A stretch of DNA of 64,000 nt from Diplonema papillatum (GCA_030068145.1 JAPJBO010001048.1:1-64000); one strand, 5' to 3'; counted from the stretch's first letter, positions 32,160 to 44,266 are shown. The notes: generated from the letters alone by a model not told the origin. Program-made: numbers and translations.

Positions 32160-32475
32160 GAGCTTTCTAGCGTTATTTGTGGATTGGAAGGTCGGTATTT
32201 TAAAGTCTCCGGTTGACCGTAGAGGCTTGTAGGGGTTGAGAAAAGTGAGAGGGTGCAGCTCGTTTCGGGTGGTGTGTCACTCCGTTGTGAAACCTTGTGA
32301 AGTCCCCGAACGCGTTTAGGGGGTGTTTGGGATTTGGTAGGGTGAGGTCGTTCTGCTACGGCGTGAAAAGCCAGGAAGTTTCGACGCTAATCTTCGACTC
32401 TTGACTATGTTCACCGGGTTGCGTGCTCGTCAGGAAGATCCCAGTGTCTGGCTTTTCTTCTGGGTGGTTTCGTGT
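32160..32475 (+). repeat. Repeat M, copy 1
   Basis: Contains TTTATTTGTGG-like start text, then GTCTCCGGTTGACCGTAGAG, GTGCAGCTCGTTTCGGGTG, TCTGCTACGGCGTGAAAAGC and CCGGGTTGCGTGCTCGTCAG. Other copies are at 33130-33350 (shortened) and 35880-36200 (full). No coding potential. Confidence 0.8.
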
Positions 32476-32654
32476 TGCTCGGCGGCTGAGGCACTTTTGC
32501 GAAATTAATTAGGTAGGACCGCTACCCTGGCTGCCCTGACAACTGTGGTAGGCCCATGGAGCGATGCGAAAAGGGAGAATTGGAGCTGGCGTCTTCTGGC
32601 CTCTCGCGCTGGCTTGGCTACATCGGGCGTTTGCTGACCCATTCCTCCGGTCCG

Positions 32655-32965
32655 GCTCGTCAAAAATACTCGACGTAGCTGCTTTGACTCCGAATGGAAG
32701 GGAGGAAATATAGAGGTAGAGGGGCCAAATACAATACAAACAAAATCTGATTTGTTCTTCGCTCACACCACCGTGTGTTGCTTTCTCACTCAGGACCTTG
32801 ACCTCTTGTGTTCGTGTAATTTGTCGTGCAGGGGTAGACCCGCATGACCTCACGTCCGTTCAACACGTGATTCGGTAGTTACAGCACTTGGGATCCCTTC
32901 GGTTCTTTGTCTGGCAGCTATTCAAAAAAGTATTTCTATCCAAGCTGGCGCTTACGTAAAAAAAA
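32655..32965 (+). mobile_element. SINE-B, near full length
   Basis: Runs from AAAATACTCGACGTAGCTGC to CAAGCTGGCGCTTACGTAAA with all internal blocks present. It is directly followed by a repeat N copy (32985-33130). Confidence 0.85.
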
Positions 32966-33129
32966 TAGGGAAGGTGCGACTGACATTCTTTGATCCTGTT
33001 GGTTTGGGCGAGTTCAGTAGTGCTACTATTTACCGGGATATTACTAGTCGTAGAAGCCAGCCCCACCCCGAATTCTCCTGGTGTCGATTCGAGGTGGTCC
33101 TCAACTAGCCATGCGTCTTGCTCCTATTC

Positions 33130-33350
33130 CAGCGTTATTTGTGGATTAGAAGGTGGGTATTTTAAAGTCTCCGGTGACCGTAGAGGCTTGAGTATGGCGG
33201 GGGGTTGAGAAAAGTGAGAGGGTGCAGCTCGTTTCGGGTGTTGTGTCACTCCGTTGTGAAACGTTGTGAAGTCCCCTAACGCGTTTAGAGGGTGGGTAGG
33301 GTGTGGTCGTTCTGCTACGGCGTGAAAAGCCAGGGAGATTCCCTCAGTAA
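33130..33350 (+). repeat. Repeat M, copy 2 (shortened)
   Basis: The same blocks as copy 1 up to CGTGAAAAGCCAGG, then joined to the repeat N end motif at 33341. Confidence 0.75.
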
Positions 33351-33764
33351 ACTGCAGAAACTCGCCGAAACCCTTAAAGCGATGAAACGACAGCTAGCGA
33401 CAGGCCCGGACAGATACTGTTCTTTCTTTTGTGTTTCCGACGATCCTTTTTTTTTTTTTCTCCTGTCAGCAATGCCTCAGCATCGTGTCCTGTTTGTTTT
33501 GTTGTACGTGCCCGGGTGATCGTTTTCCCACTTGTGTTTCACCCTGTTTCTTTTCGGGTTAGGACTTCTGGTCAACCAACAAAACACGCTGCTTACGTCT
33601 TTTGTAGCCTTCACAATACATTGTAGGGCAACCCGAAAGATAGTAAGCAGTGTTGTAGACGAGAGACTAAAGTAGAAACCAGAAGCAAACAATAAAACCG
33701 CGGTTGCTTATTTTCGTTTCGTTCCTCTTCCGTTTGTTTGCCATTTGATCAGGGCTGGAGCTTG

Positions 33765-33965
33765 GTTGTAGTAGCGAATACTCAATGGAGAACATTGAAG
33801 GCCGAAGTGGAGAAGGTTTCCGTGTCAACAGCAATTGGACATGGGTCAGTCAGTCCTAAGGCAAGGTGTAATTGCTCGCCTCAAAAGCTGCCACTGACGA
33901 GCTTGCTCGGACGTGCAGGATTGCCAAAGGGAACGCGTGAACATCCGCAACCCGGATGCAGGAGG
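33765..33965 (-). repeat. Repeat O, inverted arm
   Basis: Reverse-oriented partner of 30105-30312. Confidence 0.75.
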
Positions 33966-34484
33966 GGACGCAGGCAGCCAGCAAGCAGAATTCCTTCTAC
34001 GGACTCTGCTCCTAGGCCTTCTCCGGGTGTCGCGGCATATGGCACTCTTCCGGGTACTGGAGGTCTTCTGGTGTTTGTCGCGGTTTTCTAGAACTTATTG
34101 TGGTTTAAAGGTTCGGTGTTTCAGGGTCTCCAGTTGACCATTGAGGCTGGGAGTCGGGTAGTGAAAGGGATGTGGACATGTTTTCACACTTTTGACTCCG
34201 GCCAGCTAAGTATTCAGAGTTAAGTTTTTGGGTAAGGTGCCGTTGGGGACTAGTCCCACTTGGAAATTGTTTCCTTGACTTTTGTCAGGGAAATGGAGTG
34301 GGGTGGAGGCAGATTGTTTGTGGCAAAAAGTGAGGCTTTTTTGTGCGCACTTCCTTCAAACCTGTTTTGTTTGTTCATTTAACGGGAGTGAGGATAGTAC
34401 GCTGTAATCGATCTGGTTTTGTTCTTGACAAATTGCATTTGTTCGACACTTCTTTTTTTTAGAGTGAAAGTTCGCTTGAAACAC

Positions 34485-34692
34485 CTTTTTGTATCAGCAC
34501 CTGCTTTGTAGGAAATACTTGAGGTTGCCAGCTGCAAAAGATCAAAAGGAGGTAAATGTGCTGTAGCCCACACGAAACACAGGTGAATCTGGGTTCAGTG
34601 GCGGGCGTAAGCATTCAACAAAAAAGACACACTTTGTAGCTGTATTGTTTCTCTCCTTCGAAGCAAGCACAAGGCAGCCCCTCGAGTATTTT
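34485..34692 (-). mobile_element. SINE-A, near full length
   Basis: The T-rich start and CAGCACCTGCTTTGTAGGAA through to GGCAGCCCCTCGAGTATTTT; all blocks present in reverse orientation. Confidence 0.85.
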
Positions 34693-35880
34693 GAGAGTTA
34701 AATTTCGCTTGAAAGTTCGGGATTTGAAGCCTGGGTGACCTTCGTCAAATGGGTTATTTTGGTGGGGAAAAGGGGAAAAGTGGAGTAGTAAGGCAGTGTT
34801 GGTACGGGGGCTTCGTAGTGTGCTGCCGATGCATACACCACGGTCTTCACCTTCGTTACACGGTGGAGTGCAGCCTCAGAAGCTGGAGTTAAAGCTGGAA
34901 TTGAAAAAGTGGGGGTCACACCCGCTTTGCGGGTGTGGATCTACACGCGTTTTGGTTGTAGCACGCCCGCTTTTCGGGGGTGTGACTCGGACACTCCCTC
35001 TTTAACTCCAGCTTCTGAGGCTGGACCTTGCCGTGTACTTGTTTTGGCATTTTTCTTGACACCTGGTCAACCGATACGGGACGAACACAGCAGAGTTAAG
35101 CAACCCACGATGGGTTGGGTTCCGGTCTGCTTGTGTGGGGGTTCGCCTTTTTTGATGTGGTGAGTGATCTGGCACACGTCCGGACGGCGTGTGCACATTT
35201 CGTGAGAGAGCATTGTTCACTAAGCCCCTTGATGGGCCGGGGGTCATTCAACTTTCCCACGATGTGGTCAGAATGGCCGCATTGCCGACCCAGGCGTTAT
35301 GTTCTGAAGGAGTTCTCCGTGTTTCGGGGACGTGTACAGGGAGACAGAGCACAGGAAAGCCTTCAGTCCATTCTGGACTTGCGCCACCCCAGTCGCGCAA
35401 CTTGCCGAACTCGCTAAAAGAGCAGCAGCGCAGCTTTCGCGTATCCTTGTCCACGAGTTCCTGGCCAACGGCATCTTCCGTAGTTCTACCATGGTTTCAC
35501 CGTACTATATATGGATCACACCACAATACGTACTGGGTGGGTTTGGGGGGGCATGCATGGCTTCTTTCGTGTACACTTTACTTGCTCGAAACAATTTGTG
35601 ACCGACACCAAGTTCTCGCCAGGATAGGTGAGTGTTCTTGGGCTCCCCACGTCTTACAAGTTGAGCAGGAGTTGCCCTGTAAACCGTACCGGTCCTTTTT
35701 GCGGTCGTTTTTAGAGTGCAAGTTCGCTTGAAATTCCGGGGTTTGAGGGTCTCCGTGTGACCGTTCATGACTGGGGGGTTTAGCGTTATTTTTTAGAGTG
35801 AAACTTTCACTGAAAGTGCGCTAATCTAGGCTGTTTCGAGCTTCAAGAAGCCGGTATTTTTGAGAGTCAGGTTGACCGTT
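34693..35880. other. No gene seen; local inverted motif
   Basis: Frames of about 100-180 codons on the plus strand lack recognisable domains. At 34872-35012, AAGCTGGAGTTAAAG and CTTTAACTCCAGCTT form an inverted pair around two GC-rich hairpins (CCCGCTTTGCGGG and CCGCTTTTCGGGGG). Confidence 0.4.
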
Positions 35881-36200
35881 TCTAGCGTTATTTGTGGATT
35901 AGAAGGTCGGTATTTTAAAGTCTCCGGTTGACCGTAGAGGCTTGAGTATGGCGGGGGGGTTGAGAAAAGTGAGAGGGTGCAGCTCGTTTCGGGTGTTGTG
36001 TCACTCCGTTGTGAAACCTTGTGAAGTCCCCTAACGCGTTTAGGGGGTGCTTGGGATTGGGTAGGGTGTGGTCGTTCTGCTACGGCGTGAAAAGCCAGGA
36101 AGTTTCGACGCTGATCTTCGACTCTTGATTAAGTTCACCGGGTTGCGTGCTCGTCAGGAAGATCTCGGTGCCTGGCTTTTCTTCTGGGTGGTTTCTCTCA
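35880..36200 (+). repeat. Repeat M, copy 3 (full)
   Basis: The longest copy, ending AGATCTCGGTGCCTGGCTTT. Confidence 0.8.
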
Positions 36201-36614
36201 AAGCTCTTTTTGCCGACAGATCCACACTGGTCTTTGTAAGGGCTGCCTTGATGGTACTTTGATCAAACACACTAACCTGAAACTATTTTTGTCTCTTTCT
36301 CCTTTCTCCGCATGTGGTACGAAGAAGCGAGGTTTAGCGGCAGGTCTTCCCCCGAGAAGGGAAAAAAAACCGTCGAAAGGATCGTTTTTCGATATTTCGA
36401 TAAAACGAGAGATGTCGAGAAGATACCGAAACGATATGAATACCGAATTATGGAGGTATGAAACAACGAACTGCGAATGGAGTAGGCGAAAGGTAGACGA
36501 AAGGAAAGTCGCAGCCGAATGACAACGCTCAGTCCTCGAAAGTGGGAACCTCCTCGCATGCACAAACCAGACGGTGCTACGGCGTGTTGTGAGGAGCAAC
36601 CGCGGTCCCTCCAC

Positions 36615-36647
36615 TCAGGAGAATTTTTCAGCCAGCTCGAGGAATAC
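36615..36647 (-). CDS. ABCA-type transporter exon 4 (terminal, 33 bp)
   Basis: After GGCCCCCACAG the minus strand reads ten codons (VFLELAEKFS) and a TGA at 36615. Exon 3 ends in phase 0 with GLEQ, so the join gives LEQVFLEL, matching the conserved LEQVFL element that closes the second nucleotide-binding domain of ABCA proteins. The acceptor resembles that of exon 3 (CCCCCACAG). The exon is very short, but the family match across the junction makes it convincing. Confidence 0.85.
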   Translation of the reverse strand, partial: VFLELAEKFS

Positions 36648-36702
36648 CTGTGGGGGCCGTCGTTGTAATTGGTGCTGGTTTTGAGGGATAAGGAAAAGGT
36701 AA

Positions 36703-36915
36703 AAATACTCGAGGGGCTGCCTTGTGCTTACTTCGAAGGAGGGGGAGAAACAATGCAACTACAAAGTGGGTCTTTTTTGTTGAACTTACGCCCGCCACTA
36801 AACCCAGATTCACCTGTGTTTCGTGTGGGCTACAGCACATTTACCTCCTTTGATCTTTTGCAGCTGGCAGCCTCCTCAAGTATTTCCTACAAAGCAGGTG
36901 CTTACACAAAAAAAA
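36703..36915 (+). mobile_element. SINE-A, near full length
   Basis: Starts AATACTCGAGGGGCTGCC and ends AAGCAGGTGCTTACACAAAA. It lies antisense in ABCA intron 3, about 55 bases upstream of exon 4. Confidence 0.85.
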
Positions 36916-37889
36916 TCTTTTTGCGGTGGCCTCCGCTGGTCTGGTAGTCCGTGCTACCTCCATTATTTTACACTTCTCTTCTCTGCTCACTACTGTACTC
37001 TTTCACTCTTTTACTCCCTTTGGCTAGCCAAAAAAGACTCCTGCGGCCGACCACCACGAACACATTCGCAATGAATGTGGCCCTGGGCCGCCCCATGTGC
37101 ATAGGGATTGCCATGTAGCCTGTGGGCGGTGGGTAAAATCTACTCCACAGTACACGTGTTAGTACATCATGGTAGTTGAGGTTAGAATGCAGAATGTCTG
37201 TAGCGATGGCCTGCATTAGCCACTGGATGACTGGTGTCGTGCTTCTGGCGTTTGCACACATTCGCATCATCGTCTTCGCGGTCGCTTCGCGACCCTTCCC
37301 TTCCCTGCCGGTTTGCATGCTTCTGCGACCCTTGCCTTCGCTTTCACGGGCGGCGCTGGGCACATCTTCTTCCGTCGGGGGTCGTCATCTCTCGTCAGCG
37401 CCGGTAAAGCGAGATGCCTTCCTTGCTGATGATCGTGTAATGGGCGGGCGCTCGCGTTCCGGGGTGGAGTTTGCTGCTCTTTCGTGTGTTCTCCTCGAGG
37501 CGTGGTTGATCCGAGAGCTGGGGAAGGTGGCGCCGCCCACCTGTCAGTCTTGGAACCGGCTGCTCCCCCACTCACAGTTTCACTGAGGGAGTTGATGCAC
37601 CACGAAAGTCGATTAGAGAACTTCACACAGCCTTCAGGGTGTGGTTGGTTCAAAATAATGTGAAAACGGGTTTTTGCCTAGAGGCTTTTCGTGTTATTCT
37701 GCAAATGCTTTGAGCTATCTTTGTGTCTGTGCTTTCAGTCGTCTTCTTAACCATGGTTAAGTGCGCAAATGGTGTCAGCCGAAGCTGGTAAAGCTTGTGT
37801 GGTTGGTTCAAAGAAAAAATCAAGTTTTCCCCGGGTTGAGGCAGTCACTCAACATTCCCTTGCGCTAGTGCTATCAGTTACAAAGACGT

Positions 37890-37990
37890 GTTCTTACTTT
37901 TCCCTTTCTTCTAGGCAGTTCTCGTCAGACAATACGAAGAGCAGAACCTCTTCTAGGCAGTTCTCGTCAGACAATACGAAGAGCAGAAAC
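37890..37990. repeat. Two tandem 40-bp units
   Basis: TCTAGGCAGTTCTCGTCAGA plus CAATACGAAGAGCAGAA occurs twice in a row. Confidence 0.9.
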
Positions 37991-38009
37991 GCCCAGCAGA
38001 CGCGCTGCC

Positions 38010-38240
38010 ACAAAATACTCGACGTAGCTGCTTCGACGAACGGAAGGGAGGAAATATAGGGGTAGAGGGGCAAAATACAATACAAACACAATCTGATTTG
38101 TTCTTCGCTTACACCACCGTGTCACTAAGGTCTTTGACCTGTTGTGTTTGGTACAACACTGGGGATCCCTTATGTTCTTTTGTCGGGCAGCATCGTCGAG
38201 CATTTCCTTCCAAGCTGGCGCTTACGTAAAAAAAGAAACG
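38010..38240 (+). mobile_element. SINE-B with A tail near the ABCA exon 3 donor
   Basis: Runs from AAAATACTCGACGTAGCTGC to CAAGCTGGCGCTTACGTAAA with internal deletions. It is antisense to the ABCA gene; its A run ends about 22 bases downstream of the exon 3 donor. Confidence 0.85.
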
Positions 38241-38259
38241 CGGAGGTAGAAGGCGATAC

Positions 38260-38379
38260 CTGCTCGAGACCCGCTGAAGGGGCAAGAGAAAACGAATTGC
38301 ATCCTAGTTCCGATGCGTGGGCTGTGATGGTGGCGTGATACTCGGACGGCGACTTCGCATCGGGGAGCAGGTACTTGAT
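38260..38379 (-). CDS. ABCA-type transporter exon 3 (120 bp)
   Basis: 40 codons between AACCACACCCCCACAG and GTATCG, phase 0 at both ends. The text (IKYLLPDAKSPSEY ... FSLAPSAGLEQ) matches the C-terminal tail of ABCA family NBD2, where a hydrophobic strand and an LP motif are followed by a helix and a SLEQVF-like element. It follows the FPNAVQLERQN text at the end of exon 2, the expected order. Confidence 0.85.
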
Positions 38380-38424
38380 CTGTGGGGGTGTGGTTTGACT
38401 CGTCTTCGGCCATTGTTTGGGTAC

Positions 38425-38612
38425 GCTGGTATTTAGCGTGTAGTGTGGTTTTAGAGGTTCGGTGGTTTGGGGTCTCCGGTTGACAATTGAGGCTGTGAGG
38501 CGGGCAGTATGAGGGATGTAGGCATGCGTACGCACTTTAACTACGGCTAGCCACGTATGTAAGTGTTGCGACCGACACCAAGAAATTCGCTTTGGATTTG
38601 GTCTTGGGCCCC
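38425..38612 (+). repeat. Dispersed repeat I in ABCA intron 2
   Basis: The second copy of 16047-16240, ending about 45 bases upstream of ABCA exon 3. Confidence 0.7.
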
Positions 38613-38874
38613 CCACACTTATTTCTTTGGTGAACACTGTCAGTGCTGGCATCGGCTAGCCAAGTTCGGTGTGTGACGAAAGTGAAACTTATAAGGCGGA
38701 AAGCCATTTTTTGTCCGCGATCCACGAATCATCTTGGACGACAACTAAGACTGCTTTGACGTGAGCCTTTTGCTCCGCTGCGGTTGTACTCACTGCACAG
38801 AGAGAAAGAGACACGGTGTTCTGCTTCGTGTACGGTTACAGTTTAGTGTACGGTACGTGTGTATCCCGTGGTGG

Positions 38875-39035
38875 AGAACGTAAGTTCGGGAATCCCTTCA
38901 GAATTACCGACCTTATACGTAAGATCGGTACTCCCTTCAGAATTACCGACCTTATACGTACGGTCGGTAATCCCTTCAGAATTACCGACCTTATGCGTAA
39001 GTTCGGTACTCCATTCAGAACTACCGACCGTATAT
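38875..39035. repeat. 39-bp tandem repeat, about 4 copies
   Basis: The unit TTCAGAATTACCGACCTTAT plus ACGTAAGATCGGTACTCCC contains an internal inverted motif (ACCGACC / GGTCGGT). Confidence 0.85.
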
Positions 39036-39044
39036 ACACGGGAG

Positions 39045-39310
39045 GGAGAATCTTAGTTTCATAAAAAAAGTTTCATGTTTAGCAGAACTGCCTTTCATGT
39101 TCAAGCTAGAATCATCAAGTCTTCTCTTCGTGATACAGAGGGTGGCGGTTCTGTGCAAGTGCCATGAACACGAACCACATGGAGAAGCATGCACTTTCTC
39201 GTAGGTCAGCTTACTGTATGACGTTGTCACCTGTTGTTAAGCATTGAGTTCTGAAAGGTGCAAGTGCCACGAAGGCTTGGTAAGCAGTGGCTGCCAAAAC
39301 GTGCCGTGGC
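39045..39310 (-). mobile_element. Repeat D and LINE-2 tail fragments
   Basis: 39045-39125 is a decayed repeat D. 39130-39310 has two LINE-2-like tails (ACGAACCACATGGAGAAGC and GTTAAGCATTGAGTTCTG, then CAGTGGCTGCCAAAACGTG). This repeat content starts about 40 bases past the proposed ABCA exon 2 donor, which supports ending the exon there. Confidence 0.6.
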
Positions 39311-39352
39311 GCTTGTGATCAAAGTAAGCAGGACAGGAAAAACGGCGCACAC

Positions 39353-42300
39353 CGGGGAGCTCCGGTTTTGCCTTTCGAGCTGGACGGCATTCGGGAAGTG
39401 GTGCTCGAGAGACCGCTTGAAGTTGAAGACCACGGACGCCGGCTCGTGCTGGGGGTGTTCCGCGTGGTCGAGCCTGACGGCTGGGCAGACGCGGATGGCG
39501 GACGGGGACTGCGGCACGTCGAGCAGGACGCCGTGCGCGGAGCCGTGCAGGCGGTGCACACGGAGCCACTGCACCAGCACGTTGTCGCCACCCTGCCCGC
39601 ACCGCGGCGGCAGCACGATGCCGTGCCGGCCGTCGATGATCGACTTCACCCTGTGGCCCGGGGTTCGCAGCAGGCGCTCGTCCTCGGCTAAGTCGGCCTG
39701 GCACATCGTGAAGGACCCCGCCATACACGCGCTGTGCCGCTTCTTCAGCTGCGCGATGTCGCCGACGCCGCGCAGCGAGCCCGAGAAGAATAGGCACACC
39801 CGCGAGCAAACCGCCTCCGCTTCCGCCATTACGTGCGTCGTGAACACGATGGACACGGGTTCCGACGCTTTGTCGGCCTGCGGCTTCCGCAGCACGTGCC
39901 CCAACACAGCCCAAAGGAGGCTCTTTGTGTCCGAGTCCAACCCGGCGCTGGGCTCATCGAGCAGGATCGTGTCGGCTCCCGTCAGCAGGGCGAGGAGGAC
40001 CTGCAGTTTCTTCTTCGTCCCACCGGACAGCGTCGCGACGGGGGCGTGCAGCTTGTCCGTGAAGGCGAGCACCCGCGCTGCTCTTTCGATGTACTTCCGC
40101 CGGTCTTGCCTCGTCAGGGCGGCGCCGTACCGGATGGACAGATACGTGTCGAAGTGCTCGTACCCTGTCATTCCGCCCCACAGCGTGCAGTTCTGCAGGC
40201 ACGCGGCCACGTTCGTGCTGAGCAATTCGACCTGACCGGAGGTGGGCGTCTCCTCCCCTGTCATCAAGCGGATCACCGACGACTTCCCGGCGCCGTTTGG
40301 GCCCAGGAGCCCCAGGCACTCCCCGCGGCGGAGGTGTAGACTCGCATCGGAGACGGCGGCAACCGGCTGGCCCGGGTACTGCTTCCAACAGCGCTGCAGC
40401 ACCGCCCGGCTCGCGGCTACGCCGTCGCTGCCGTCGCCGGACCGTTGCGAGCTGCTCAACTCGTCGTCCATGTCGATGCATTGATGCTCGCCGGCCGCCT
40501 CCTCCGACCGCACCACCGGACACCCAGACTTTCCGCCTTTGCGGTTGAGAAGATTCCACACAACGGCCAACAACACGGCGTGCAAAGCATACGCTTTGGC
40601 GTAGAAGCCGGGGCCATGTGCACGCAGTTTCCCGCTGGAGTAGAAGACGCCCCACGGGGAAGAGTAGCGGAAGACTGTGCCCAGCACGGAAGACGCAGCC
40701 AACATTTCGCTGGCTAAGGAAGCGCTCATGCAAATTGAGAGCGTGATGAGGACGGCGGTGTGCGGGCTGAAGCGCGGCAGCGTGTTGATGACGATGTGGT
40801 GCAAGGCCGACCCCGTCGCCGCCACCAGCAGGACGTGGATGGGAAGGAACGAGTCCAGGCGCCTTCCTTCCGCACTGAGCCATACCGCAAGTGCTACGGG
40901 GATGCATAGGAGGACGTCGAATGCGACGCTTCCAGCCAGGTACGCACCCCGCTTCATCCCTGTTAGCTCCAGCACGTGTCGGATCTTGGTGTTGATGTCG
41001 CGCTCAGTCTGCGCGATGCCGAACGCCATTTGCATAACGACCGAGCTTGCCAGCACGGTTATCACCCGCATGTTCTTCGCTGAATCTCCGAGGTCATCTG
41101 CATCCGGCGGGCTGCTTCCACTAGGCATTTCTGAGTAGACGTCCATCCCAAGGAAAGTTGTGAACAAGAAGTTCACCGTGTCCATGGCGTGACCCAACGA
41201 AGCATGCACGAACACCCCCAGTTGTGATGGGTTCAAGTGGATCCCAGAGCTGATCTCAAGACAGTAGATCTCCTGCGGCATCCTGGCGACCCAGAACTGC
41301 TTAGGCTTGGACTCTACCAGATCCCGAAACGCCTCGGGCAGGTTGTCCATCGCGTTGCTGTTGTCGAGGATGAGCAGCTTCGATCCCTTGAACATTGTCT
41401 CGAGATCGACGGCCAGGACTGTCACGATGACGGACATCAGAACCAACGTCTGCGCCCACGACACGGGCAGGCGCACCCAGCAGCTGAGAAGCCGGTGCCG
41501 CAAGATGGCGACCGTTTGCGAAACGAAGCACAGATTTGGCTCGGCGGGCAGCGGAGACCGGTCCAAGTCCTCGAAGAGAGACGAGATGTCAGCCCCGCCG
41601 CCGGGCGCGGCCCCGGCGCCGGCTTCGCCCTTCGCGGCATCGAGCGCGCCGGCGGCGGGTTCAGAACACTTCGAACCCGACCGGCTGGTGAGCTTCCGTG
41701 TCACTTGCTGGAGCTGGTCCGCGCAGAGGGCGACGCTTTGCACGGAGGAGTGATTTTCGAGGAACCGCAGCAGGTCGGTGGTCAGGCGCGGGTTCCCGGG
41801 GTCGACCGTGAAGCAGAGGTCGTTGCCGCGCCACTCCTTCGGCAGGGCAGCCGCTTCTTCGGAGGGCAGGTTCCGCAGCAGGGCGGGCCCGTCGGTGTGG
41901 GGGTGCTTCAGCGAGGCGAGGAGGGTCTGCCCTTTGCCGTATTTCGCGAGCAGCGACGTCGCGGGGCCGTCGTACACCAGCCTGCCGCCGTGCAGGAGCC
42001 CGACCCGGTCCGCAATGCGCCCCGCCTCGTCGGCGTGGTGCGAGGTGACCACGATGCAAACGCCCTCCCGCGCCTTCTCCGCAAGGCACTCCCAAATCTT
42101 CGTCCGGCCGATCGGGTCGACCGAGGAGCATGGCTCGTCGAGAACGACTACGCGCGGTCTGGACACGAACGATAACGCAACGCAGAGCCTGCGCTGGTTG
42201 CCGCCGGACAGCAAGGCCACGGGGGTGTCCTCCGGGATCTCGAAGCGCCGGAGAAGCTCGAGGTTGGGGGCCGCGCCGTTCATCCGGGCGAGCACCGCGG

Positions 42301-43436
42301 CGTGCTGCGCGGCGGTGAGGTCGCCCCACAGCGTGTTCTCCTGCTGGCACACGCCGAGGGCCCCCGGCTCCGCAGGCAGCAGCACGCTGCGCCCTGCCAC
42401 GTCGGCGGCGCCGCCGCCGCCGGCGTCAGGGGCCACGTCGCGGTGCAGGACGCCCAGCAGCGTGCTCTTCCCGGCGCCCGGCGCGCCGAGCAGCGCGAAA
42501 ACCTCGCCGTAGCGCACGGAGAAGCTCACGCCGCGCAGCGCGTGTTCCCGGCGGCCGGCGGCCGCCGGAAAGGACTTGCTCAGGTTCGAGACGCGCACGG
42601 CGAGGGTCTGGCCCGTGACCGGCGACAGCGCGTCGTCGGAAGCCGCCCCCCCCCCCGGGCGCCCCGGGCCCAACGGCGAGGAAACGGCGGTCGGGGTCTC
42701 CGCGCGCAACGCACACCGCCGCCGGCACACCAACCAGAGCCACGCTACGGTCAGAACGCAGCAGTCAACGGCGAGCCATGAAAACGCGGCGGCCGAGGTG
42801 ACCTGCCGCTTCTCGCAGTTGAGGTCGTCTCCGACGCGGAGGGCGAAGTACAAAGCGGTGAAGGGGTTGGCGCACGCTGCGAAAGCAAAGGGCGACGGTG
42901 CGACGACGGCGGTCAGGATGAACGACCCTGTTCGGAACCCGGACAGCGCGGCTACGACACCCTGCGTGTCGCGGAGAATCAACGGGGCGGCCGACGACAC
43001 GAGCAGCAGGCAGTACAGCGCCATGAGACACGCGACGAAAGCACGCGCCTCGTGCGCGAAACCGACGGGAAGCAGAATCAAGCAACCGACGGCAAAGTGG
43101 AAGACGACGGAGCTCCCGGAGTATTCCAGGTCGGTCGCTCCGAGCTGCCGCGTCCAGCGGTGGACGCCGGAAGACATCTCGATGGACATGGGCTTCGCGA
43201 CGGCCACCGCGACGGCCCAGACGGCGGCCAGGAAGGAAAAAAGGGCGCCCATGCGGAGGGCACTGGTGGGGACCACCGGCACGTCGAGCTCCATCGTCCG
43301 GATCGGGTCCGGGGACCGGCTGAAGAAGTGCGTCCGCTCGTACACGCGCGAAACGGTCGGCGACGCGACGGGGCCGACGCCGCCGCCGACGGCCCGGTCG
43401 GCAGCCGCGTCCTGGGACCAATTGGCGCTGTTTTCC
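39353..43436 (-). CDS. ABCA-type transporter exon 2 (both ABC cassettes)
   Basis: 4084 bp, open throughout. After two or more membrane spans of TMD1 comes NBD1 (Walker A GAPGAGKST near residue 550, signature LSGGNQRRL, Walker B VVVLDEPCSSVDP, H-loop TSHHADEA). Then TMD2 with its large lumenal loop and spans, and NBD2 (Walker A GPNGAGKSS near 1280, signature LSGGTKKKL, Walker B ILLDEPSAGLD, H-loop TTHVMAEAE). All catalytic motifs are intact in both halves. ABCA proteins are full transporters that move lipids across membranes. It starts after TTGCCACACACAG (one base completes a codon) and ends in phase 0 at TCCCCG followed by GTGTGC. Without that donor the frame would run to a stop at 39227 through repeat DNA. 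Confidence 0.93.
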
Positions 43437-43735
43437 CTGTGTGTGGCAAAGAAGGAGTTTGGGTCGAGGTTTCTCATCGGCTCCATCATCAATGATATGT
43501 GGCAAAGAAGGAGTTTGGGTCGAGGTTTCTCATCGGCTCCATCATCAATGATATGTGGCAAAGAAGGAGTTTGGGTCGAGGTTTCTCATCGGCTCCATCA
43601 TCAATGATATGTGGCAAAGAAGGAGTTTGGGTCGACGTTTCTCATCGGCTCCATCATCAATGATATGTGGCAAAGAAGGAGTTTGGGTCAAGGTTTCTCA
43701 TCAGCTCCATCATCAATGATACTGGTGGTAGTAGT
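43437..43735. repeat. 57-bp minisatellite, 5 copies, at the exon 2 acceptor
   Basis: The unit GTGGCAAAGAAGGAGTTTGG plus GTCGAGGTTTCTCATCGG plus CTCCATCATCAATGATAT. The unit nearest the exon supplies the CCACACACAG acceptor. Left of it is ABCA exon 2; right of it are decayed units to about 43860. Confidence 0.9.
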
Positions 43736-44266
43736 TTTGCGCCATCGCGCCGCAGCATCTTCCAGTTATCAATCATAGCAATTTGAACTTGATATGCAGC
43801 AACGATTGACGCTGGTTCCCTGCGTGGCAAAGAAGGAGAAGTTTGGGCAAGGTGGCAGTGCGCTTCCTGTGCAATTTGCCTCAGTTCCCGCTGTGTGCTG
43901 CAACTATAATAAGAACGTGAGAAACTAGTATGGCGCTTTCTTCTGTTGCCAACTACTAATTTTTAGTACCAACAATGCATTGTTAACCACTTACGGACGG
44001 AGGGGGGGGGAGATTTAATTTGGAAAAGGGGCTCCATAGCAACCCTCGTGCATCCGTTGAGAGCTCGGAGCACGATTTCTGCCCGACGAACGACGCATTT
44101 GAAAGATTTGTGTCAGATCTTTCCGATGAAGCCAACGGCGACCACTTTCGACCATTCTTCGGCCTCTTCACCCGCGAACTTGACACCCGCGAACTTTCTC
44201 GAATTAGCTACCACTATGGTGGTAGTTCGTCCTTGAGTGGTTAACACAAGAAAGTGAGAGGCATGC

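Noticed and set aside
37267-37600. GC-rich minus-strand frame (128 codons) as an ABCA exon
   Set aside because: It lies between ABCA exons 3 and 4, which join in phase without it, and its basic text has no counterpart in the family.
39227-39352. Extension of the ABCA protein to the in-frame stop at 39227
   Set aside because: The extra text is encoded by LINE-2 tail repeat and does not resemble ABCA. The GTGTGC donor at 39352 joins in phase to a segment that does.
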